Counted from the stretch's first letter, positions 43,230-55,514 are shown. The stretch: 64,000 nt of DNA from Branchiostoma floridae (GCF_000003815.2 NC_049984.1:2624932-2688931); one strand, 5' to 3'. Notes: generated from the sequence alone by a model not told the origin. Made by a program: numbers and translations.

Positions 43230-43415
43230 ATGCCAGGACTAGTCCGAGCCGGCTTGGACGGGCAGTTCGAACGGTAAGAGTTTGGAATAGGAACGGTTCG
43301 GGATGGGCCGTACGGACGTTCATGAACCGCAGGAAGTTCGGCCAACGGTTCCAACGGTCCACAATGGCCGCTTGGACTTGTCCGGACAACGCCACAGGCA
43401 TCTTCAGGTACCCAT

Positions 43416-43690
43416 TTCCTCACATCGTTATCCTGATCAGTTCCTCCGTAAGGTAAGTTCTCCCATCTTAGGCCCAGCCTATAGGCCCAGCCTATAGGCC
43501 CAGCCTATCTCACATCTTAACTAAAATGAGGTAAGTTATTTCATCACTAAAGACATCTTTATGTTCCTCACATCCTGATCCTGACCAGTTCCTTTATTTT
43601 ATTTTAAGATAATCAGATCTTCAGTAAGCTCTCCCATCCTTTAAGACGTGACACATCTTCAAGTGACATCCTCACATCCGGATCCTGACC
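43416..43690 (-). repeat. Repeated stop-codon edge of RECQL4 exon i (copy B)
   Basis: Exon-edge copies at about 43418 (TCCTGATCAGTTCCTCC) and 43568 (CCTCACATCCTGATCCTGAC) precede the real edge at 43672. Three copies of TAGGCCCAGCC lie between (43470-43507). Confidence 0.75.
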
Positions 43691-46600
43691 AGTTCCTCCA
43701 CTGCCAGCCTCCGCAGCTGGTTGAAGTCCACATCCAGGTGGCTGCGCCAGTACCGCCGGTCACGGCCCCACACCTGGTAAACAAACTCCAGTTAGAAGCT
43801 CTGAGGAAGGTGTCTAAGAGCATTCGAAACATAAGCAAAGTAAGTACCTACTGGTTGTGTAATAAGAATTCTCCTATATCCTATATTCTACCAACATACT
43901 AGTACATTTAACCCAGAGTCCTGACAGGTCCGAAACCAGCAAATGATAAAAGGTTAACATTTCACAATGTAATGTTGTTAAATGATGTTATAGCTTGATG
44001 TTAAACGTGTAATTTATTGTATTATGATCAGTAGATAATAAGTGTTAGTATGACAACGCTTTGCAAATAGCAGTCATAATTTATTGTATTCTATGGAAGA
44101 GAACTCCAGGAAGAGTAGTGGTTGTATGTCAACACTAATAGAGATTCCTTGACAAACAAACAAACACTACCGACCTGTGCTGGGTAGCAGGGGCTGGTGA
44201 TCCCGCGTTAACACTAATGGAGATTCCTTAATAAACAAACAAAGAAACAAACAAACAAACACTACTGACTTGTGCTGGGTAGCAGGGGCTGGAGATCCCG
44301 TGGAAGATGCGAGCGATGGCTCGTCCAGTGAAGTTCCTATCGTGGTGCAGACACACGAAGCTACGGATGTCCGCTCGCACCTGGCCCTCGTTCTTCAGCG
44401 GCACCTGGACAGAGACGTCAAGGGGTTTAACTTATGTGTCTGACAGGAAAGCTGTACGGATAGAACCTAAATGTCTATGGTCTGGGGGGAACTCTGTACC
44501 TTTGTATATACAGTTTAGTTAATATGTTAATCTTGACCTTGAGAAACCAAGAAGAAAACATATTTTGGCCTGCACTGAAGAAGTGGCATTGTCCTCACCT
44601 GTTCCTCCCCACAGCTGTCCGAAGAAACGTTGTGTCATGGTGCAAATTCTTCCTTCTAGACTTGGTGATACTCACCCGGACTCCAGGAAGAATAGTGACA
44701 TATCAGTCACTAATGGAGATCTGTACCAAACCGAACCAAACCAAACCAAACCTGACCCTCTTGCTCCTCCCCACAGCTGTCTGAAGAAACGTTAAGTGTC
44801 AGCTCCTTCTCAAAGTACCCCTTCAGTAGGTTCAGAACCACTCCGGGAAGTGGAAAGGACCTACTCTTTTTTATAAGTGTGGTGGGTTCTTACTCTCCAA
44901 GCAGAGGGTAGCTCCGGCTGTTTTTTTAACGCATTTTTAGTCATTTTTATTGGGCTTTCTATTTTGTTATTTTTCTTGAAGAACGTTAGGTTTTGACAAT
45001 ACAAGATACAATACAAAATAGAAATAACGATAAAAACGACTAAAAAACAGCCAGAGCCTAACCTCTTCTTGGAGAGTAGTGCACATGGGTTCTTAGATGT
45101 GCTTGAGTTTGGCCTAAGAAGTGGACTTGTTCCTTACCTGTTCCTCCTCCTCCTCCTCACAGCTGTCTGAAGAAACATTAAGTGTCGGCTCCTTCTCGAA
45201 GTACTCCCTGAGGGTGACCTTGAGCTGCTCGCTCCTTGCCCGGTCCACTTCCTCCGCACAGTGCCAGAACTCCTCATGTGACACGCTGAGGGGGGAGGGG
45301 GGCAAGAAACACTTTCACATACAAACAAGCATGATGCTGAATCTTCAGTCTACCTTGTCCCTCCAACAAGATGGAAGACGCTCAAGGGACTAGGTAGGTA
45401 AATAGGTAGGCTGAGAAAACATAATGTGAAAATGTGACAATGCCTTCAAGTTAGTAACTCTTACTCTGTCAGCGCCTGGATTAAGACTGCCAAATATCAT
45501 GAAGTTCCGTCAACCCTTTCCCGAGTTATTCCCCTCTAAAGGGATGATGCAACTACACATGCCTACAAATTTTGGGAAATCTTGTCAAACAGATGCTCTC
45601 TATCCTATTAGGCTAGCCCCTAAGGCATCGCCAAAATGTGACAATGTCTTTAGTAACGCTTACTCTGTCAGCGCCTGGAAGACTTTGCCTCCTTCACCGG
45701 CGTCTCTAGGGCCTTGGTGGAAGTTGTTTGGGGAGCTTCGATTCACGATTTTATCCGGGAATACGCGGCAAGGGAAAATATGGGCCGGTACACTTCCCCC
45801 AGTATATATTCCTCTCTCCCCCCCCAAAAAAAACAACTTCCGCCAAGGCCCTAGAGACGCCAGTGAAGGATGCTATGGAAGACTGCCTTGAGCTGCCTGG
45901 AGACATATCTAAAAGCAATAGTAATATTTTTCCCGTCTCAACAAGCAAATTTCCGTCCTGGGGCAGGGGGACTGTCCTTGGGACTGCCCTGCTAAGTAGG
46001 TACAGTAGAAGCCAGTTAATTGCACAACAGATTAACGCACACTTCTGTTAACTGCACGGAATCCCCAAATCCCAAACCGGTGCGGTCCAGCTGGGTAACT
46101 TTGCATTATTGGACCAGCCTGATAATTGCACGAAATACGCTGGCAAATAGTGTGTACAATAAAACGGCTTCTACTGTATATAGGTAGGCTACGGAAACAT
46201 AATGACTGTGTAGATGCCTCAGGGTTAGACAAGTCCACTAGCCCTCGTCCAGGGCAAGTGAAAATGCTGATCGGGCAAGCGCGTGTCATACTTCACTTGC
46301 CCGAATGGGCAAGTAAGATTTTTCCATTGAGTGAGAGTTTGATATACTTTTCACTTTTTACAGTCATGACAGTCTTGACATTAAGCAATGGTCGACATAG
46401 AAGAATAGAGGCAATGATAAGAATTCCATTGCTGGAAGTGAAAATGCATATAATAGTGACATTCAAATTTTGGGCAAGTGAAAAATTGATTCGGGCTAGT
46501 AAATTTTTTATGTGCCTGCCCGATAGGACAAATGAATTTTAGAAAACTTGTCCAACCTTGTGCCTTAGTAAGTCTTACTCTGTCAGCGCCTGGAAGACTG

Positions 46601-49600
46601 CCTTGAGCTGCCCTGTTAAGTTGGTATATAGGTAGGCTAGGCAAACATAATGTGTAGATGCCTTAGTAACTCTTACTCTGTCAGCGCCTGGAAGACTGCC
46701 TTGAGACTGCTCTGCTAAGTAGGTATATAGGTAGGCTAGGGAATGTGTAGATGCCTTAGTAACCCTTACTCTGTCAGCGCCTGGAAGACTGCCTTGAGCT
46801 GCCTGAGCTCCGTCCGCTCCTGAGACTCGACCCGTCCGTACAGGAAATCCGACACCTCATCCAGCTGATCGTCCGTCAGGTCGCCCGGCGCCCGCAGGAG
46901 GAACGACACATCCGTAAACTCCGCCAGCAGGCCCGTCCGCTGGTAACCTGCAGTGGCGCAGAAGAGACCCCTACTGATTTTGGAGAAAACTACAGTTACC
47001 AAAGCTGAGATCAACAACGCCAGAGAAAACAAGCATGGTGTTTATAAAAACACAGGCGACGAAAGGTTACGATTGAATAGTTGTTTGTTTGTTTGTTTTA
47101 TTTAGACCTCTGCTGTCATAGACACCCTTTGTCTCTGATATGGACTGTCTGTGCCTTGACAGTTTATGAATGACCTTAATTGTACACGGTGCAGTGCATG
47201 GCAGGAACTATTACACAGAGTGTGAAATAAAGGTATCGGGTAAGACTAAATATCCTAATTACTATAACAATAAATGCTAGCATAAATTTCGATATCAAAT
47301 TTCAATCGAGCGGGGATTATCATGAGTGTCAGTATATTTTCTAATAACATTGCTAACAAAGCTGTCTCCTATATTTGCCTATTTTTGCGTTGTGCCATTG
47401 AAGATAATTTATATTTATATACATTCAAATCTGTCTGTAGCATCTAGTCTTTTAAAATCTGATCTACTTGATTCGAGAACTGCGAATAACTTACGACGTA
47501 ACGTATTATATCTAGAATAATCCACGACGAAGTGGAAGTTCATTTCATATGGATAAAATGTTGGTTTATTAGGGGATTAATCGCCTCATGGCCGATTGAC
47601 AATGTCACAATGGTGACCCTAAGTAGCCCATTGAGAGTCCCAAAGCACAGACTGCCAGACCAGCTGTAGGTCATCTGGAGCGAATTACAGCCCATTCCAG
47701 TACCGTGCCCTCGGGGACATCTGTGTCTGTTACATGTAAATCATAACACTCGCACCACCTGTACAACTGGAACCCGAGCTCAGGGGACAGTGTTAAACAG
47801 GTGCCCACTGACAAGCTTAGAACTGGGAGTTCATGGGGACATCGATCTGTGGAAACTTTTCACTCGCACCGCCACCTGTACAACTGGATCATATGCTTAG
47901 GGGACAGTGTTTAACAAAACATTTACTAGTACCCACTGTTACGTTATTGTTGACGCAAATTTTACATCACTAAATCTAAATCTTACATTAGAATCTCAAA
48001 TAGGCTATGCAGTAAAGAAGTGCAATATCAGCATGGTCAAGTGAGCTTAGAGTGAGTAAATCACTTCCAATCCACGCAGACAGAAGGTGGCACTGGTTTA
48101 AGCTGGTACTGACACGGCTGGGTACATCTAAGAAAAGGGTAAAACAACTTCAAGTTTCAAGCGATACAAAACAGAGCGGCCAGGATCACCCTTGGATGCG
48201 ACAGGTCCAACGGGTCCAGAGACTCTTTACAGTTTACTGCAGATGCTAACGTTAGTGCCGTTAAACTTGAAAGACATGATCCAGCAGAAAACTTAGTGAA
48301 TTTTCATGAGTCATGAAAACAAACCATCAGTGTCAATATGTAAACTACTCACAATGCAAGATCACTGTTATCAGACCAAATCTTCAGAAAAAGTTAGAAA
48401 ATATCCGCTCTCTGAAACCCAGCACAAATTTAGATGCTCAAAACTGAACAATTTCTGCACTGAACGTCTAACACATGGAATAGTTTGCTGTAAGCAAATT
48501 AGATTTTGTCCCATTGTTCGTGGACCTAACGTAGACTTCCTACTTTTTGTGACTCTTTTGAAAAGTTGCTGTATATGATATTTTCCTGTGGCTGTGTGTT
48601 ATCTAGATTTGTTCCATGGATATTGATGAATAAAGGATCACAGGAAGAATACAGATGCTATAGACATTGTAAAAGCTAATCGTGTCTCCAAATAAATTCA
48701 TAGAATGTTACCAACATATAGATAGCTGTGTGTTAGTACTGTTATCAATTACCACACAAAGTGCAATGATTGATGACCAGATGGACAGACAGCTGGGCGG
48801 GGATTTGTGTGGAAAGTAGGTTGGACGTTATTTGTTGAGAGGAAAAGTGGGAGGAGAGAAGGGTGGACCTTATTGGGTGTTTGCATGTTAGATCAACCCA
48901 AAGGCGGAGCACAGAGATAGGGAAGAGCATTCGAGAACTTTTGAGTGAACACAAAAGACCCTCCAGTGATGGGAGCAGACGTACTGGATGGGAGCAGACG
49001 TAATCAGGCGTCTATAGTCTATCAGCGTTCAGGCAATCTTTGGCCGAGTTTTCTTGGGGACAGACGGACACAGAACAGCACAAAAGGTGAGTGATCATCA
49101 TTTTCCAGCTTCATATATTACGTATCCTTGTAAAAACCATTATGTGGTTGTTTCTAATTGTTCTAGTTGCCTCGACGAACCTACCCAGGGTTAGCCTGCT
49201 TGCTAGACTGTTCTGTTTCTTCAAAATTCAAGAGCTAACTGACAGACCATCTCCTTGGCTGACATGAGAAGGAATTTTACCACAGACACCCCTAAGTTAG
49301 ACCAATTAAAAATAGAAACTGTGCAATGCATACTCCCGCTTACTAGACAGGATAGCATGCTGTTGGGGGAAAAGTCTTTGTTCCCTTTGTCTCCCATGGC
49401 CAGCTGCGTAGCTTAACGCGTGCTAACTCATTAATCACTAGGTCAGGGGGGGGGGGGGGTGGCACACCTGCGATGCAGATGTTTAGCCGCATGCTAGGGA
49501 TAGGGCCGTACCAAATAATTCTATGGATGCTATCATAGTGAGCATTGATTGCAAACGAATTTGTTTGCAAAAAAAAATTGTCACATTTTCTGGAGTTACA

Positions 49601-52600
49601 CTTTAGGAAATTTTGTGTTATATGTCATTGGATTTGATTATGTAGGGGCGTAAGTAAAGACATCAGAGCCCACATTCCCCTCTTTATATGTTGAGTGTTA
49701 ACATGTTTATCTTGAATGTATAGCAAGAATTTAATTTCGAATGAGGGTCACAGTCTTAGAACCATGTGTATGAGTTACAGTAGTCTGGTTAGTGAAACGT
49801 ATAAATTCAAAATGATTTCAGTTTTGTTATTCTATGTACATTGACATATTTCCTAGAATTTCTTTCGCCGCACATGCGTAGTGACATCTGTGAAGGGCTT
49901 ATATAAGATAGTTTGTTCAATGCCCAACTTGAGTACCGCACGTGTGCTCACGAAGATGAAGTCGAAGATATTTGTTACTTACCTTTGAATTAAACGCCAA
50001 GGGGTATCTTTAGCCAAAATATGAGAAAAAGCTATGATGTTTCAAATGAAAAGTTTGAAAGAAAATCCCTTCGGAAGGTACGTATCCTCAGTACACATTA
50101 TTGTTTCTTTTGCAACTGCATGGGGCTGACCAGTACCCGTGATATTTTTCATAAAGAAGAAAGAGAGAGATCCGTCAATGACTCATCGTGATTTATGAAG
50201 AATGTAACATCATTCTGTCCAGAGCAGTACAGCCCTATAACAAAACAGAAACATGGTGTGCTGGGTGATATAGTTTTTTACTGGATATATCACTACATGC
50301 AATATCAATCCCAAACATCTTCTTACAACTAATGGTTTCAAATGTATGCAATTACTGTAAAGCCAAACGGTTGGGAGTAATTCCACATTTTTCTTTTTTT
50401 TCTCTCACAAGGAATTACAACATATGAAGGATGGGAAGATGACCCCACCAGACCCCACAGCTTGTCATGAGAACAAGTTACACAGACGGATGCTGTTCAA
50501 ACAGTTTTCCTGAACAGCGAGGTTTGTTACACCATTGTTCTTATTGCTGATATAGTTTGAGTATCCAAAGTCATAGAGGTAACAGTGGGCAGAATGGTGG
50601 GTTAAAAATGGACCTTTAAAGGCACAAGGGGGCTTAAATGCACAAACATCGGGAGCATTGAAAACTAGTACAAACATATGAGTGGATGTTGGGTGTTGGT
50701 TGATCTATTATACTGGGCACTTAGTTTTTTCGAACCTTTATTTATTAATTATGTGAAAAAAAAATTTGACAGCTAAGCAATCTAAAGAAACCCATAGGGA
50801 TTCATTCATGTTGACATATTGATCATGGAATATGTTTGTGTCCGTCAACTATACCTAACCTGTTCTATATTATTTCTTTCAGCTCTACAAGGCGACAACG
50901 ACAACGGTCACAAGAAATTAATAGTTGAACTTGGACGGCAATCAGATTGATAGTAACCGTAGCTTTACAATGCATCACAATCTATCACCTCAACGAAACG
51001 GAAGTCAATGCACATGTAGTCAGGCTTGACTCTATAGTTCCAGGAATTTTGTCAGCATGCAAACAACTTATTATACGGTCAACAGAATTACAAAAGAAAT
51101 GTTTTGCTTGAATGTATTACCAAGTGTCATTGTTATAGAAGTAAATCCAAAGTTATAAGAATGACGCATCTTTGCCATGTTCTGCCAGGTTTTTACATTC
51201 TCTGTGTTTGTGTCTTGAGATATGGTAAAAGTATATATGATGTGTATGTTGATGAAATAAAAGGTATAGGCAATTGTGTGGATCGTTTTTTTTAAATGAG
51301 TAGTCTTTAAAATGTGGACAGTCATGGCCATTTCTGCTTTCTACAAACATCTTGCAGATAAAAATTGTTTCAAATCAGATTTAGTAAATTCAAAATACGA
51401 CTGTGTTCACAGGTGAAACAAAAAAACGTATGTACTTCAAACATTAAAGCTTTAATATAGTGTTCCTATTTCTCTCAAAGAACACCAAAAGAGCGATTGA
51501 GAGTTAAAAATATAAATCTCAATTTGCCAGAATTTGCAAAAACAGAAAAACGTACTTAATGCATTGATTATGACAGTGTTTTTTTGTGTGCTGAAAGAAA
51601 CAAATTGCACGAAACAGTAATGTGACGGTAAAATACCAAGCACAAAGGCCATTTCTGTTCCGACAAAAGACCAAACAGGCAAAGGCTACCTCAAAACCAA
51701 TTCCCTAGGGAATGCATTCGTGCAATTTTTGGAATATTTTCAAAGCGATCGTAATACTGTAGAATGCCTCCGCCCCTGAGGCGTCGCCAAAAAAACGCTT
51801 ATAAATGTTTTAGAAGACTACTTAAGAGCACTACTAGAGAGTAGGTCGTCTGTACCTCACTTTAGAGAAACTGACTGAAACTGAAATGTGTTTATGTGGA
51901 GAAGACTTGATGTAAATGCAGTATTCGAGGCACTCTGAGGTTTACTGAGACCAGGCATTGTCAATTGCTGGCTGGCAAACTTTGAAAATGAAACCCTGCA
52001 CAAAAATACTAGTACTTGTTGAGCATTTCCAAGAGAGACTCCTACCAATTACAGCTAGAACTGCAGTTTCAAAAGCACAGCCTTAGAATTTGTTTCAGGT
52101 ATTTCCCCACCTCCTGTGTTTGTCCTCTTCCACTTGAGCGCCCGGATGTCTCTCCGTACATTCTCTTAGCTCCCACCCCATCCTGTCTGCCAGCTCCACA
52201 ACATTGAACTCTAACCTGTGGGTACAGGGGTTAAATGTTAAAGGTAACAGGCTCCAGGTCCCACCCCATCCTGTCTGCCAGCTCCACAACGTTGAACTCT
52301 AACCTGTGGGTACAAGGGTTAAATGTTAAAGGTCATACGCTCCAGGTCCCACCCCATCCTGTCTGCCAGCTCCACAACGTTGAACTCTAACCTGTGGGTA
52401 CAGGGGTTAAAGGTTAAAGGTGACAGGCTCCAGGTCCCACCCCATCCTGTCTGCCAGCTCCGCCACGTTGAACTCTAACCTGCAGGGTCAGAGATTAAAG
52501 GTTAAAAGTGACAGGCTCCAGGTCCAGCCCATCCTGACTGCCAGCTCCAAGACTTGACCTCTAACCTGTAGCATCAGAGTTTAAAGGTTAAAGGTAATTG

Positions 52601-55406
52601 GCTCCTGGTCCCTGAATCTTGAAACAGTGTACAAGAAAAAAATTTCGTTAGACATGGTCTATTGGTGCTGGATAACACATGGATACCGGTAAAGCTTAAC
52701 AGTGAAACAAGTTTAATAGATTCCCCCAGCCTGACCTGTTGCTGGTCGAGTGGTCGACTCCCTTCTTCCTCTCCATGGCAACGGCCGCGGCGATGATGGG
52801 GTTGGTCCGCGCCAGTTGCCGTAGCAACCCCGGCCCCCCGTAGAACTGGACGGTGCAGAAGGCTCTGATTGGCTGGAGCACCTCGATCCACTTCCTCTGG
52901 TGCAGTTCCAGGTAGCACAGCAAGGTGGCGATGCCTGCAGATGCAAGGGGAACATGTGGATGAAGGTTGGACACCCAGGAAAACAAACACAAGGTAACTG
53001 TTGCTCAAGCAACTGGATAGTTTTGGAGCTGGTCATACATTTCAGGTAGCATCTTTCATCAGTGACTGAGGGAAAAAACATGAACAACAAGAGCACAGAT
53101 TCAAAACATCAGAAGCCTGTAAATTGACAGAACCAAAGGCTTGGGTCAGCCTACTGGATCTCAGGTCTTTGCCAAAATACAAATGTATATGAGAAGTACT
53201 GCTAAATTTAATGTTGAACAGAGGAAGAAGAAATGAGGCAACAACACATTTCTTTTCAAAACAATAAGTGAAAAAAACAAGATCTATTTTGAGGCAAGTC
53301 GCCTGATGGCTTATCCATTCAGTATTATGGCTCCAATGAGCGTGAAGGTCCCATAGCTGACCTTCCTCTGTCATGTCCAGTGCCTGCACAGCTGCCTCTA
53401 CAGGCACTGCCACCACATGCCCAGGGCAGCTACAAGCCAGGGGGGCCTCTGAACTGTCTGCAGTTGGATGGATGGACACTGCAGAGGCTGTGTTCTGGTC
53501 ATTGTTCGGACAGTCAGGACCAGTGGAGACTTGTGCAGGGCTGTTAGCATCTTCAGACAGCATGGCGTAGTCTATACCGTCTTCTTCAAATTCTGCCACC
53601 TGTAAGAAAGGTCAATACATTTTAACAGTCAAGCATTCTACAGCAAAGAGTGTTCTTGTCAATACATACAATCTGAATATTCCTGAAATGCCATGCAGGT
53701 CCCAATGTTTTGCACTTGGGAAAGGCATTTACTTTTACCACTATTTCCTCACTTGCCTCGGCAGGTCAAAATGAGTACCTAGCTTCACTTAGGGACATAA
53801 AGCCGGCAACCCCAAGTTTGACGACAGCCACACCTAAAGCACACTAAAGATTCCACAGCTCTTCTGAAAAAAGACTAAGCATCCTTCCCTGTTAGAGTGG
53901 TTCTAACCTTACTGTACGATTTTACACAGCTAAGCATTTACTGTGCAAAGCTCAGGTGTGTTGCACCTCTAATTCGTAGGTGTGTGCAACCAAATATGCC
54001 AGGAGGCAAAATTTGCTGGTAAAAAATTTCCTTCTTTTTTTAAAGTAACTATGACCTGCACCTGTGCAGCTCTCTCTCGTTCCCGTTGCTGTCGTAACTT
54101 CTCGCGACACCGGCAGCGCGGGAAAACTTTCCTCAGCAGTTTCTTCACTGTCGTCCTGTCAACCGAGTTGCCGTAGGTGTGGCGCCGCAACTCACACAGG
54201 TCCGAACCCTGCAATAAACAATAACAAATGAACAACAACAAGCAAACAGCTTAAGTCATTAAAGTACTTGTGACATTTCTAGCATGAATTAGGCCTACGT
54301 CACATTTCCTAACCGGGTCCTGCCCGGGCTGTTTGCGGAAACAAAAATGTAAGTTTATGCCAATAAGTATGCCGTTGAATTAGTTTTGGTCCGTTTGGGG
54401 TTTCTGTTGTCTTTATATTGTACTTTTCGTTCCCCAAAACTGCCCAGCCGGGCCCCTTTGTGGAAATGTGGTGTTAGCCTTTGTAGTTTCAATGAAAATT
54501 GCTAGGAGTCTCTCTTACATCAGCATTGAGGAAGTGGTGACAGCGCGAGGGCTCCCCATCCAGGGCTCGAAATACTTTTTTCTGCATACCAGCACTGGCG
54601 CAGGTTACATTGAAAATTACCCGCACCAGACAAATTTTACCTGCACCACTCTGAATGTAGGAAGTATGGATCATACTAAAATTGTTTAGAAACCATTGCT
54701 ACTTATTCTTTTATACTTTATAGGTTGTAACGGTTAATGCAGCTAATAACAATTCATATGTACCTGCATCATAGGACATATATGTATAAAACCCAGTACA
54801 TGGACCAGTGCAAGTTAGGTGCAGGTAGACACCAGAAATACCTGCACATCTCCAATTTTACCTGCACTAACCTGCATAGCAGGTGGTATTTCGAGCCCTG
54901 CCATCCCTCCCCGCCCTCCCAACCTAACAACTTTTAAGAATATGAAAAATGCCTGCAGTTTCAATGAAAATTGCTAGGAGTCTCCCTTACATCAGCATTA
55001 AGGAAGAGATGACAGTGTGAGGGCTTCCCATCCCTCCCTGCCCTCCCGATCTCCTGTACATAGTTCTACAAAATTTCAAAGAAGTAAATTGTGCCTCTGC
55101 AGTTTCAATGAAAATTGCTAGGAGTCTCCCTTACATCAGCATTGAGGAAGAGATGACAGTGCGAGGGCTTCCCATCCCTCCCCGCCCTCCCGATCTCCTG
55201 AACGTAGTTCTCGAAGCTCTTCGGCATGTTGTAGTGGATGATGGCCCGCACGTCGGACTTGTCCAGCCCCATGCCGAACGCGACCGTTGCCACGACAATA
55301 CGCAGCTCTCCCGACATGAAGCGCTTCTGGATCTGCCGACGCTGAGCCGCGGACTTCCCGGCGTGGTAACAGTCAGCCAGCCACTTCACCTGGGGTGGGC
55401 CTTTCT
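43672..55406 (-). CDS. RECQL4: RECQL4-type helicase, C-terminal nine exons (copy B, frameshifted in exon e)
   Basis: Second set of the same exons: a 55406-55135, b 54208-54056, c 53599-53362, d 52934-52736, e 52215-52111, f 46947-46770, g 45285-45138, h 44404-44270, i 43773-43672 (stop 43674-43672). Exon lengths equal copy A except c (238 versus 229 bp, in frame) and e (105 versus 104 bp). The extra base in e shifts the frame after DRMGWEL, so the downstream domains would not be translated in the normal frame if e is used as in A. All other exons keep intact frames, with conservative changes such as DEFWHC to EEFWHC and SPCYPAQ kept. The exon h donor is CAA|GTCAGT instead of CAG|GTCGGT. Intron e-f is ~5.2 kb against ~0.3 kb in A. 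Upstream exons, if present, lie beyond 64000. Confidence 0.88.
43774..44269 (-). other. RECQL4 copy B intron h-i with one extra exon h edge
   Basis: A partial exon h 3' edge (ACCGACCTGTGCTGGGTAGC, AGGGGCTGGTGATCCCG) lies at about 44169-44206, embedded with ACAAACAAACA runs. The genuine edge is at 44270. Copy A has only one. Confidence 0.75.
44588..44830 (-). repeat. Two extra exon g edges (copy B)
   Basis: CACCTGTTCCTCCCCACAGC, TGTCCGAAGAAACGTT at 44598-44632 and CCCACAGCTGTCTGAAGAAA, CGTTAAGTGTCAGCTCCTTC at about 44768-44815. The real exon g is 45138-45285. Between them is ACCAAACCRAACCAAACC (44715-44755). Confidence 0.8.
44891..45078. mobile_element. CTCTCCAAGCAGAGG foldback MITE (copy B)
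   Basis: TACTCTCCAAGCAGAGGGTA, GCTCCGGCTG at the left and CAGCCAGAGCCTAACCTCTT, CTTGGAGAGTA at the right. Orthologous to 9779-10112 and so older than the duplication. Confidence 0.88.
45450..46775 (-). repeat. Exon f donor array (copy B), four extra edges
   Basis: TTACTCTGTCAGCGCCTGGA recurs at about 45465, 45660, 46574 and 46674 before the real junction at 46768-46775. The last units also carry GAAGACTGCCTTGAG and TAGGTATATAGGTAGGCTAG. Copy A has two extra edges. Confidence 0.85.
46220..46560. mobile_element. MITE, CAGGGTTGGACAAGT family, copy 2
   Basis: CAGGGTTAGACAAGTCCACT at the left and AAAACTTGTCCAACCTTG at the right. Flanked by TGCCT, the 5-bp target duplication of the GATGCCTTAGTAA sequence in the surrounding exon f array. 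Confidence 0.85.
48050..48600 (+). mobile_element. LINE ORF2 remnant
   Basis: The frame containing [20 protein letters not shown] matches the QNRAARI signature downstream of the reverse-transcriptase domain in CR1/Jockey LINEs. Heavily degraded. Confidence 0.55.
49904..51275 (+). CDS. Candidate three-exon small gene inside the copy-B-only segment
   Basis: A TATA-like CTTATATAAGATA lies at 49902-49914. The first ATG of one frame is at 50021, with an in-frame TAA upstream at 49990. Exon 1 codes 19 residues to 50077 and meets a GTACGT donor. A strong pyrimidine tract ends in AG at 50410-50411. Exon 2 continues in phase for 33 residues (including [17 protein letters not shown]) to TGA at 50511-50513. 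A further acceptor at 50881-50882 after TATTTCTTTC could start a 3'UTR exon ending near AATAAA at 51256-51261. An extra donor at 49087 (AAAAGGTGAGTGA) may belong to an upstream exon. The 52-residue product has no signal peptide, membrane segment or family match that I recognise. Coding status is inference from splice signals; a non-coding RNA is equally possible. Confidence 0.3.
52111..52215 (-). CDS. RECQL4: RECQL4 copy B exon e (1-bp frameshift)
   Basis: Starts like copy A ([14 protein letters not shown]) but between 52160 and 52172 reads TTCTCTTAGCTCCC where A has GGCTCCAGGTCCC, one base longer. The remaining codons then read out of frame ([13 protein letters not shown]..) instead of [11 protein letters not shown]. 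Removing one base restores W-E-L-R-E-V-R-R-D, nearer to vertebrate RECQL4 (MGWEL..VRR) than the copy A version. Confidence 0.85.
52216..52590 (-). repeat. Exon e acceptor array (copy B), four extra units
   Basis: Same ~89-bp unit as in copy A, with acceptors near 52305, 52395, 52483 and 52568. Half as many units as copy A. Confidence 0.9.
52935..53361 (-). other. RECQL4 copy B intron c-d
   Basis: Non-coding. Open frames running from exons c and d into it end without motifs. Confidence 0.55.
53712..53910 (+). mobile_element. tRNA-derived SINE body, diverged (copy B intron b-c)
   Basis: ACTTGGGAAAGGCATTTACT, AAAATGAGTACCTAGCTTCA, GACGACAGCCACACC. Absent at the same place in copy A. Confidence 0.6.
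54480..55215 (-). repeat. Exon a donor array (copy B), two extra units, one split by a MITE
   Basis: Units start at about 54488 (interrupted at 54560 by the MITE and continuing at 54901) and 54960, with the real edge at 55100-55215. Copy A has four extra units. Confidence 0.85.
54561..54900 (+). mobile_element. hAT-like MITE inserted in the exon a donor array (copy B only)
   Basis: CAGGGCTCGAAATACTTTTT start and GGTGGTATTTCGAGCCCTG end, 340 bp. CCATC occurs on both sides as target duplication. The intact empty site is seen in the copy A units (CCCATCCCTSCC). Confidence 0.9.
55135..55406 (-). CDS. RECQL4: RECQL4 copy B exon a: helicase motifs V and VI
   Basis: Protein sequence identical to copy A exon a as far as can be read ([31 protein letters not shown]), with only silent differences such as AAGCGC/AAGCGT. 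Donor GTAAGG. Confidence 0.92.
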
Positions 55407-55514
55407 CTGTAGGGGGCAAATGGAAATACATTTCAACCAATGAGGTTAAAAAAAAACACAACAATCAAAAGTTCTGCTGCAGACTAACAATGTGACCTGT
55501 GTTTTAGAGTTACC

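Larger units (their letters stand above)
47035..51840. other. ~4.8 kb segment present only in copy B intron e-f
   Basis: Flanks align with copy A around 12590 and 12660, where A has only ~70 bp. Contents: a reversed ACAAACAAACA-type LINE tail at 47078-47105, a LINE ORF2 remnant at 48050-48600, a 14-bp poly-G (about 49446-49459), and the candidate spliced gene at 49904-51275. Terminal repeats or a target duplication for the whole segment could not be identified by eye. Confidence 0.7.
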
